In this document: piece by piece, positions 32,512 through 37,884 of the stretch
Layout: each line of letters opens with the position of its first letter
Numbering within the stretch: the first letter of the stretch is position 1
Notes under the pieces: model-generated
The model's input: the letters and a program-made list of their open reading frames with translations, nothing else
Databases searched by the model: none
Told to the model about the DNA's origin: nothing
Position numbers and translations under genes: made by a program
Assembly (NCBI GenBank): GCA_026702755.1
Contig: JAPPBX010000118.1
Span: forward strand, 1-37,884
From: Candidatus Poribacteria bacterium
GTDB lineage: Bacteria; Poribacteria; WGA-4E; WGA-3G
DNA length: 37,884 nucleotides
Direction of reading: 5' to 3'

Positions 32512-33498
32512 ATGTCAAAACCGAGCAAAGAGCAGATGCTCTTCATGTATCGTAAAATGTTAGAGATTCGTCAATTTGAAGAAGCCGCTGGGACGCTTTA
32601 TCAAAGTGGTCAACTTCCTGGTTTTCTTCATCTCTATATTGGTGAGGAAGCCACAGCCGTCGGCGTTTGTGCGCATTTGGAAGACGATGATTACATCACC
32701 AGCACACATCGCGGTCACGGTCATCTCATCGCAAAGGGTGGCAAACGCGATCGGATGATGGCGGAGTTGTTCGCACGCACGACCGGCTATTGTAAAGGGA
32801 AAGGCGGTTCGATGCACATTGCCGATAAAGAGACCGGTATTTTGGGTGCCAACGGTGTTGTCGGTGCGGGCATTCCACTCGCTGCGGGTGCAGCACTCTC
32901 CGCGAAACTCCGCGGCACGAAGCAGGTCGCAGTGTCCTTCTTTGGCGATGGCGCAACGAATCAAGGCGTATTCCATGAAACACTTAATCTCGCGGCTGTT
33001 TGGGAACTACCTGTCGTTTTTGTCTGTGAAAACAATCGGTTCGGTATGGGAACGCCACAACGAGAGCATCAGCGGGTAGAGGATATAGCTGCTGTTCGCG
33101 CACCGGCTTACGACATGCCCGGTCTTACCGTTGATGGGAACGATGTGCTCAAGGTCTACGCCGCGGCAGACGAAGCTGTGGCACGGGCACGTGACGGAGG
33201 CGGTCCAACGCTCCTTAACTGTGACACCTATAGATTCCGAGGGCATCACATTGGTGATCCTGGTACATCCTATCGCGACCGTGAAGAGGTCCAAGAGCAG
33301 GAACGGCAACGGGATCCGATTCGGAGACTTGCTCAAGTTCTCACCGAAGAAGAGGGTGTGAGCGAAGGTGAACTTTCAGCACTGGAGACGGAACTCGCAA
33401 ACGAACTTGAGGAGGCACTTGAATTCGCCAAGAATAGCCCTGAACCGCTTCCAGAAGACGCTTTGGATGATGTATATGCTGGCTCCGTTCAGCCGTGA
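32512..33498 (+). CDS. Thiamine-diphosphate dehydrogenase E1 component, alpha subunit (pyruvate/acetoin type)
   Basis: A protein of 328 residues. H66 in STHRGHGH and the TPP motif GDG (145-147) to NN (174-175) in CENNRFGMG are present, as are GKGGSMHIAD and RFRGHHIGDP in the phosphorylation-loop region. It would decarboxylate a 2-oxo acid such as pyruvate or catalyse acetoin cleavage, together with a beta subunit and an E2. I use the ATG at 32512 with AAAGGA upstream; an in-frame start at 32488 lacks support. The beta subunit gene that normally follows directly is absent here. Confidence 0.92.
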   Translation: MSKPSKEQMLFMYRKMLEIRQFEEAAGTLYQSGQLPGFLHLYIGEEATAVGVCAHLEDDDYITSTHRGHGHLIAKGGKRDRMMAELFARTTGYCKGKGGSMHIADKETGILGANGVVGAGIPLAAGAALSAKLRGTKQVAVSFFGDGATNQGVFHETLNLAAVWELPVVFVCENNRFGMGTPQREHQRVEDIAAVRAPAYDMPGLTVDGNDVLKVYAAADEAVARARDGGGPTLLNCDTYRFRGHHIGDPGTSYRDREEVQEQERQRDPIRRLAQVLTEEEGVSEGELSALETELANELEEALEFAKNSPEPLPEDALDDVYAGSVQP

Positions 33499-33519
33499 TT
33501 ACGATACTCTAATTGGATT

Positions 33520-33601
33520 TATAGTAAAGTAAACGTTGCGTTTGCGGGCATCCACAAGGGGTGCCCCTACAAAATGTGTTTTATTTTGAGGTTTTACTAT
33601 A
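33520..33601. mobile_element. MITE-like 82-bp element with 9-bp terminal inverted repeats
   Basis: TATAGTAAA (33520-33528) and TTTACTATA (33593-33601) are perfect terminal inverted repeats around a core with a GGGCATCC/GGGGTGCCC hairpin (33546-33566) and a CCCCTACAAA tail. It is too short to code. The size and structure fit a miniature inverted-repeat element; no transposase gene is in the window and no target-site duplication is evident. Confidence 0.5.
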
Positions 33602-33607
33602 GATTCG

Positions 33608-33632
33608 CAGGCGAGGTTCGCAACCTCGCCTG
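33608..33632. repeat. Intergenic hairpin with 11-bp perfect stem, GCGAGG type
   Basis: CAGGCGAGGTT (33608-33618) pairs with AACCTCGCCTG (33622-33632) around the 3-base loop CGC. It stands 36 bases before the MNT-HEPN gene. It could act as a weak terminator or attenuator, but no T-run follows directly. Confidence 0.7.
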
Positions 33633-33668
33633 ACTTCAAAACACCTAAATAGTCAGGGGTTTTTAAAC

Positions 33669-34592
33669 ATGCAAAACGCAACGACAACAGGCGGAATGTC
33701 TCCATCAGAACTCGCAGAATGCAGGGAAAACCTCAAACGCCAGTGGGAAAATCGTCGGGTTGACAAAGCATTAATCCAACGAGCGTGGGAGACCGCGCGT
33801 CGCCTCGCCACTGTCCTTTATCGAGACTTTGGTGCGACTAAAGTTGCCGTCTTCGGCTCTCTCACTGAACCGGAACGGTTCACCCAAAACTCAGATATTG
33901 ATATCGTTGTTTGGGGGGTCTCATATAACAAATGCTTGGACGCGCTCTGGAAAACAAAAGGCTTGAATCCTGAGTTTAAGATAGATATTATCAATTTTAA
34001 ATCCGTTAACCGTTTATTCCGTGAGCGGATTCTAAACCAAGCCATCCCTATTGATAAAGCAGGAACAGACATTATCACACTGGTGAACGCATCGGACCCA
34101 GGAAACGGAGAAACTTACATAGTGAATCGGAATAAACTCATTCAACGCATCGCTGATGAACGCACAAAAATAGAACGAACTGTCCGAGGCATCGCGAATG
34201 CATTACAAGATATTGAAATCATTGCCGCTAATCACAAAAAATATGTAGAAAAGACAATCGCTTCTGATCTCGCTGAAGTTTACAGCGGCATTGAGAGAAT
34301 TTTTGAGCGAATTGCCCGTGAGGTAGATAGGCAAATACCGAAAGGGAGTCGCTGGCATAACGATCTACTTGAACAAATGGCAGAACGGCGACCAGAACGC
34401 CCGCCCGTAATTTCCCCAAACACTTTACCGAGATTAAAAGAACTTTTAGACTTCCGACACAAAGTCAATAACATTTATCGCGATGAGTTGATTTACGAAA
34501 AAGCCGAAGAACATGCCAAACCGATTGGGGATCTATTTGCAACCGTTTCTAAAGAACTGGATACGTTGATCACTTTTTTGAACGAAATCTAA
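33669..34592 (+). CDS. Single-chain MNT nucleotidyltransferase-HEPN (HepT-like) fusion
   Basis: A protein of 307 residues. After a helical lead (1-45) comes a minimal nucleotidyltransferase domain (about 46-140) with G63-S64, D76 and D78 in NSDIDIVVWG and a third Asp, D106, in KIDIIN. Residues 155-307 form an all-helical HepT-like domain: ERTKIERTVRGI, DLAEVYSGIERIFERIAREVD, RWHNDLLEQMA and FRHKVNNIYRDEL. The last matches R-X4-[H/N]-X-Y with N268 in place of His and Y270 kept. In the MntA-HepT systems the transferase AMPylates this Tyr and silences the toxin; here both halves are one chain. RNase activity is uncertain. Confidence 0.87.
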   Translation: MQNATTTGGMSPSELAECRENLKRQWENRRVDKALIQRAWETARRLATVLYRDFGATKVAVFGSLTEPERFTQNSDIDIVVWGVSYNKCLDALWKTKGLNPEFKIDIINFKSVNRLFRERILNQAIPIDKAGTDIITLVNASDPGNGETYIVNRNKLIQRIADERTKIERTVRGIANALQDIEIIAANHKKYVEKTIASDLAEVYSGIERIFERIAREVDRQIPKGSRWHNDLLEQMAERRPERPPVISPNTLPRLKELLDFRHKVNNIYRDELIYEKAEEHAKPIGDLFATVSKELDTLITFLNEI

Positions 34593-34599
34593 GACGCTC

Positions 34600-36531
34600 A
34601 TGAAAGAAGACGAACGCCCGAAATCGCACGGGGTGACATGGAAATCTATTGTCATTACGCTCGTTCTGATTCCATTTAATTTCTACTGGATCATTGCGGG
34701 CGAAGTCGGACTTGTCGGTTACGCCCTGAATACTTACGCCGTGCCGTTTTACAATGTTGTCTTTGTTGTTTTTGCCTTTACCCTTCTCAATATTGCGACT
34801 CGCCGCCGATTATTCACCGACGCGGAACTCCTCACAATATACATTCTGCTCAGCGTGGCATGTGCTTTCCCCTCCATTACGTTGATGACGATCCTCGTCA
34901 CGACCATCGGGCACGCCTTCTGGTTCGCAACCCCCGAAAATGAATGGAAACAACTCTTCTGGGATTACCTTCCGAAGTGGCTCCTTGTGGACGACCCAAA
35001 AGCGTTGGCAGGATATTATACAGGTGAATCTAATCTTTCCACACTGGATATCCTTGGTGCATGGATAGTGCCAATTTTGTCTTGGGCAGCGTTTATGACG
35101 GTCTTGGTCCTCGTGATGTTGTGTATTAATGTCATCTTGCGGAAACAGTGGGTAGAACGCGAACGGCTCGCCTATCCGATAACACAGATTGCATTTCACG
35201 TTACGCATAACACGAAATCGCTGTTTTCACACCGTATCACATGGCTCGGATTTGGGATCGCGGCATCTATTGCGATTCTCAACGGTTTCAGTTTTCTGTA
35301 TCCGACGCTGCCTACCTTACCCATCAAGCGCATCGGTGGTTGGCGTGGGTTTGGACATCTGTTCACAGAGAAACCTTGGAACGCCATCGGTGGTGTCAGC
35401 ATGTCCTACTACCCGTTCGTTATTGGGCTTGGGCTGTTGATGCCGCTCGATCTTTCGTTCTCCAGTTGGTTTTTCTTTATTTTTTACAAGGCGCAGTTAG
35501 TCCTTGCGAGTGCTGCTGGGTTATCCAGTCTACCCGGATTCCCATACATTGATCGGCAGTGCTTCGGTGCTGCCATAGGAATTTTCATCTCTGTTTTTGT
35601 ACTGAATCTACGCCATTTTCGTGGTGTGTTTCGCATCGCGCGTCGCAACACAGGCGAAGATGCCGATGAACCGATTCCGTATAGGTTTGCGCTCTGGGGC
35701 ATCGTCGGAGGGCTTATCTTTCTTTTCATTTTTTCAAGACGTATCGGAATGTCTTTCTGGCTGATTCCACTCTTTTTCGCAATCTATTTCATCATCGTCT
35801 TAGTGCTCACACGGATGCGTGCAGAACAAGGGTTTCCCGTGCATGCGATGGAAAATATGCCGAATCATCATATCCTTGTCGACAGTTTCGGCACACGGAT
35901 GCTTGGCACGAATAACCTCATTGCGCTGACGCTCTACCGCTGGTTCAATCGGAGTTATACAAGCAACCCGATGCCGCATCAGTTAGAAGGTTTCAAACTC
36001 GCGGAACGTTCCGGGATCGCACCGCGGCGGTTGTTTTTCGCACTATTAGGGATTTCGGCATTCGCTGCTGTGATGGTATTCGGTGTTATCCTCTACCTCT
36101 TTTATACCTATGGCGCATTGAATATGAGCGGGAGCAGTAGTTGGTCGACAGGTTTCGGTGGACGTGTCTTCAATGGACTCCAGCGTTGGATCTACTACCC
36201 TACGGAACCGAATTTCTATGCCACTGGCGGTATTGTGTTCGGTTTACTTTTTTCGACGCTCCTGATGTTTATGCGGGCGCGTTTTTTCTGGTGGCCCTTC
36301 CATCCGATCGGATTTGTCGTTTCCAGCGACTGGGGTATGCGGTATTTGTGGAGCTGTATGCTGGTAAGTTCGATTATCAAGTGGAGCGTCTTGAAGATTG
36401 GCGGACCGCGGGCATCGCAGCAGTTGGTGATGTTTGCGATTGGGTTGATGTTAGGTGATTTTACCGTGGGTGGTATCTGGAGCCTCGTCAGTGTTGTGAC
36501 ACAGCAGCCGATGTATAATTTTTGGCCGTAG
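34600..36531 (+). CDS. Multi-pass membrane protein, DUF6785-like
   Basis: An integral membrane protein of 643 residues with about a dozen hydrophobic segments, for example 15-35, 48-66, 78-102, 155-180, 215-235, 270-290, 325-345, 370-410, 480-505 and 545-570. Conserved-looking polar motifs are WVERERLAYPITQ (about 187), GFPYIDRQCFGAAIG and RMRAEQGFPVHAMENMP. The pattern is like the DUF6784/DUF6785 proteins common in Poribacteria and Planctomycetes, distantly reminiscent of oligopeptide transporters; substrate unknown. It starts 7 bases after the MNT-HEPN stop with a weak Shine-Dalgarno, so coupling is possible. Confidence 0.85.
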   Translation: MKEDERPKSHGVTWKSIVITLVLIPFNFYWIIAGEVGLVGYALNTYAVPFYNVVFVVFAFTLLNIATRRRLFTDAELLTIYILLSVACAFPSITLMTILVTTIGHAFWFATPENEWKQLFWDYLPKWLLVDDPKALAGYYTGESNLSTLDILGAWIVPILSWAAFMTVLVLVMLCINVILRKQWVERERLAYPITQIAFHVTHNTKSLFSHRITWLGFGIAASIAILNGFSFLYPTLPTLPIKRIGGWRGFGHLFTEKPWNAIGGVSMSYYPFVIGLGLLMPLDLSFSSWFFFIFYKAQLVLASAAGLSSLPGFPYIDRQCFGAAIGIFISVFVLNLRHFRGVFRIARRNTGEDADEPIPYRFALWGIVGGLIFLFIFSRRIGMSFWLIPLFFAIYFIIVLVLTRMRAEQGFPVHAMENMPNHHILVDSFGTRMLGTNNLIALTLYRWFNRSYTSNPMPHQLEGFKLAERSGIAPRRLFFALLGISAFAAVMVFGVILYLFYTYGALNMSGSSSWSTGFGGRVFNGLQRWIYYPTEPNFYATGGIVFGLLFSTLLMFMRARFFWWPFHPIGFVVSSDWGMRYLWSCMLVSSIIKWSVLKIGGPRASQQLVMFAIGLMLGDFTVGGIWSLVSVVTQQPMYNFWP

Positions 36532-36560
36532 TCGAAAGCGTGTTCTTCAGGTATTTTAAT

Positions 36561-36589
36561 TTGAGAAACTGCTAAAAATATGCTATAAT
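36561..36589 (+). promoter_or_regulatory. Strong promoter of the Uma2 gene with extended -10
   Basis: TTGAGA (36561-36566), 17 bases, TATAAT (36584-36589), preceded by TGC at 36581-36583, so it is also an extended -10. Start predicted near 36596, about 52 bases before the ATG. Confidence 0.82.
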
Positions 36590-36647
36590 TTTATACCATT
36601 AGTAATCCCTGACTCAAAAAAGATATCACGGAAAAGGAGTTAGACTT

Positions 36648-37358
36648 ATGGGACATTCAAATACTTTTCCACTCCCTTCTGCACCGACAGAAACAGCGGA
36701 TCTATATCCTGAATCGGATGGCAAACCTATGGCTGAAACTGAACGCCATTTTAGAGAGCTCCTAAAGAATTTTAATCGCATCGAAAACCATTTCGCACAC
36801 ATCCCGGATGTTTATGTCCTCGGGGATATGATGATGTATTATGAAGAGGGAAACCCCCGTAAATCCATTTCGCCCGATATTTTTGTTGCCTTCGGTATCG
36901 GTAAGAAGGAACGCCGTATCTATAAGATATGGGAGGAGGGCAAACCTCCGGACTTCATATTAGAGTTCGCCAGCAAAGGGACCTATCGCAATGACCTGAC
37001 GAGAAAGGTGCAGCTCTATGCGGAGATCGGCATCCCTGAATACTTCGTTTACGATGTTGATAGGCGTTATTTACCTGCCCCTTTGCTCGGATTTCGTCTC
37101 ATCGGAGACGATTATGTTGAAATAGCGTCTCTCGCTACTGGTGGACTTCCGTCTGTGACGCTTGGTTTAGAGTTTCATGCTCTTGATGATAGTTTAGGAA
37201 TTTACGATCCTGAGGCAGAAGCGTGGCTAAAAACGTCTGCTGAACGTGCCGAGGACGCAGAAGAACGCGCCAATCAGGAAGCCGATGCTCGGCACAAAGC
37301 AGAGGCTGAAGTTTCCCGGCTCCAAGCAGAATTGGAACGCTTGAAAGCGCGCTTGTGA
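36648..37358 (+). CDS. Uma2 family endonuclease-like protein
   Basis: A protein of 236 residues. The PD-(D/E)XK-type fold shows D77 in SISPDIFVAFG, E106 in FILEFASKGTYRNDL and K120 in TRKVQLYAEIGIPEYFVYD, the usual Uma2 pattern. The last 45 residues form a coiled coil rich in Ala/Glu/Arg (AERAEDAEERANQEADARHK) typical of the long Uma2 variant. The family is hugely expanded in cyanobacteria and some other phyla; biological role unknown. It is driven by its own promoter. Confidence 0.9.
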   Translation: MGHSNTFPLPSAPTETADLYPESDGKPMAETERHFRELLKNFNRIENHFAHIPDVYVLGDMMMYYEEGNPRKSISPDIFVAFGIGKKERRIYKIWEEGKPPDFILEFASKGTYRNDLTRKVQLYAEIGIPEYFVYDVDRRYLPAPLLGFRLIGDDYVEIASLATGGLPSVTLGLEFHALDDSLGIYDPEAEAWLKTSAERAEDAEERANQEADARHKAEAEVSRLQAELERLKARL

Positions 37359-37369
37359 TACGATTAAAG

Positions 37370-37612
37370 ATGGGCAAAAAAGAAAATCAACCTCCGCAAT
37401 TCGGTCTATGTTTTAATAAGGATGGATATGCGGCTTCTCTTGAGGTAGGGAAAGTATATCGTGTGATTTAAGATGACGAAGCAGAGGCTCATGGTTATAT
37501 CCGCGTCATAGATGAAAGTGGCGAAGGTTATGCCTACACAGCCAACCGTTTTCACCTCATCCAACTGCCTATTGCTGTTGCAAGGGCATTGTTATCCGCC
37601 CTACGAGCATAG
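37370..37612 (+). pseudogene. Small gene interrupted by an in-frame TAA
   Basis: An 81-codon frame starting MGKKENQPPQFGLCFNKD continues through LEVGKVYRVI, hits TAA at 37469-37471 (codon 34) and resumes in the same frame with DDEAEAHGYIRVIDESGEGYAY to a TAG at 37610-37612. The two halves read as one small beta-rich protein (K-V-Y-R-V ... D-E-S-G-E-x-Y-x-Y), a type I recall from cyanobacteria and relatives. A single base change would restore the frame. It begins 11 bases after the Uma2 stop. A sequencing error is the alternative. Confidence 0.65.
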
Positions 37613-37650
37613 AACCCCGAAAAGCCCTAATAACTAAAAGGAGAAAATAG

Positions 37651-37860
37651 ATGACAGAAACAATTCAAACCTTAATTGAACAACTGGAAAAACTAAAATC
37701 AAATAACGACTGGCAAGGAATTTATGAAAAATTTGATCCGATAGAGGAATTACACCAAAATGAATTAATCTGGAATAACCATAAGGTTTTAAATGAAATC
37801 GCGTATGCCTGTGCGAAACTGTCAGAAACTAGTAGTCTTTCAATGTTGAGTTTACGATAA
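37651..37860 (+). CDS. Hypothetical small protein, possibly truncated
   Basis: 69 residues, acidic and helical (TLIEQLEKLKSNNDWQGIYEKFDPIEEL). AAGGAG lies 8 bases before the ATG, a good start. The protein ends abruptly in SETSSLSMLSLR, which looks unlike the rest and may reflect a frameshift; the window stops 24 bases later. No family recognised. Confidence 0.55.
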   Translation: MTETIQTLIEQLEKLKSNNDWQGIYEKFDPIEELHQNELIWNNHKVLNEIAYACAKLSETSSLSMLSLR

Positions 37861-37884
37861 AGTTGTTGACTTTTTGAGATTTCG

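Noticed and set aside
33499-33705. 68-aa minus-strand ORF over the repeat region before the MNT-HEPN gene
   Set aside because: It spans the MITE-like element and hairpin arms and has no binding site or recognisable content.
1-37884. CRISPR array, tRNA, rRNA, replication origin or prophage
   Set aside because: No regular spacer-repeat pattern, no cloverleaf or T-loop consensus, no rRNA segments, no integrase, transposase or phage structural gene found by reading.

Overview
This window looks like the chromosome of an uncultured, metabolically versatile Gram-negative bacterium. There is no rRNA, tRNA, CRISPR array, transposase or phage module. My best guess is Candidatus Poribacteria or a close relative. 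The grounds are the combination of a phytanoyl-CoA dioxygenase, paired Gfo/Idh/MocA oxidoreductases with a sugar phosphate isomerase, a LamG lectin with a TTTW-type tail, a DUF6785-type membrane protein, a Uma2 nuclease and TPR lipoproteins. That is an inference from gene style, not a database result. Lipoproteins and an OmpA-like domain point to an outer membrane.

Layout. 1-1561: end of a truncated gene, a strong terminator and a class V aminotransferase. 1629-8165 (minus strand): RNase G/E, then rplU-rpmA with their own consensus promoter; further on, two DUF4398-type envelope lipoproteins (one with an OmpA domain), a small unknown protein and guaA. 8504-11693 (minus): a histidine kinase followed by a response regulator whose output is a PglZ/alkaline-phosphatase domain, the PorX architecture. 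12028-15928 (plus): HAD hydrolase, TIGR01777 epimerase, class I/II aminotransferase and SDR in close series.

16009-22030 (minus) is the most intriguing part. A siroheme nitrite/sulfite reductase is fused to a helical domain and a C-terminal TusA-like domain, and reads from a promoter overlapped by a perfect palindrome. Downstream lie two toxin-antitoxin modules (PIN type and RelE/HigB type) and an orphan duplicated tail of the reductase gene. Then comes a separate promoter driving an 80-aa four-cysteine protein, a 192-aa unknown protein ending in Gly-Gly, and a MoeB/ThiF-like E1 enzyme. Together they suggest sulfur assimilation or sulfur transfer, possibly with an undescribed E1 substrate; one caveat is that the Gly-Gly codons also form the E1 gene's Shine-Dalgarno.

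22374-28989 holds carbohydrate- and small-molecule-type genes: LamG lectin, two divergent Gfo/Idh/MocA genes with back-to-back consensus promoters, a TIM-barrel isomerase, a TPR lipoprotein, PhyH and a small unknown protein. 29235-36531 (plus) has a TPR protein, SDR, SRAP/YedK-type DNA-damage protein, an orphan E1-alpha dehydrogenase subunit, a single-chain MNT-HEPN fusion and a DUF6785-like multi-pass membrane protein. 36648-37860 ends with a Uma2 nuclease, a small gene broken by an in-frame TAA and a 69-aa ORF. Short intergenic hairpins, several with CTACAA(A) tails, are scattered through the window.
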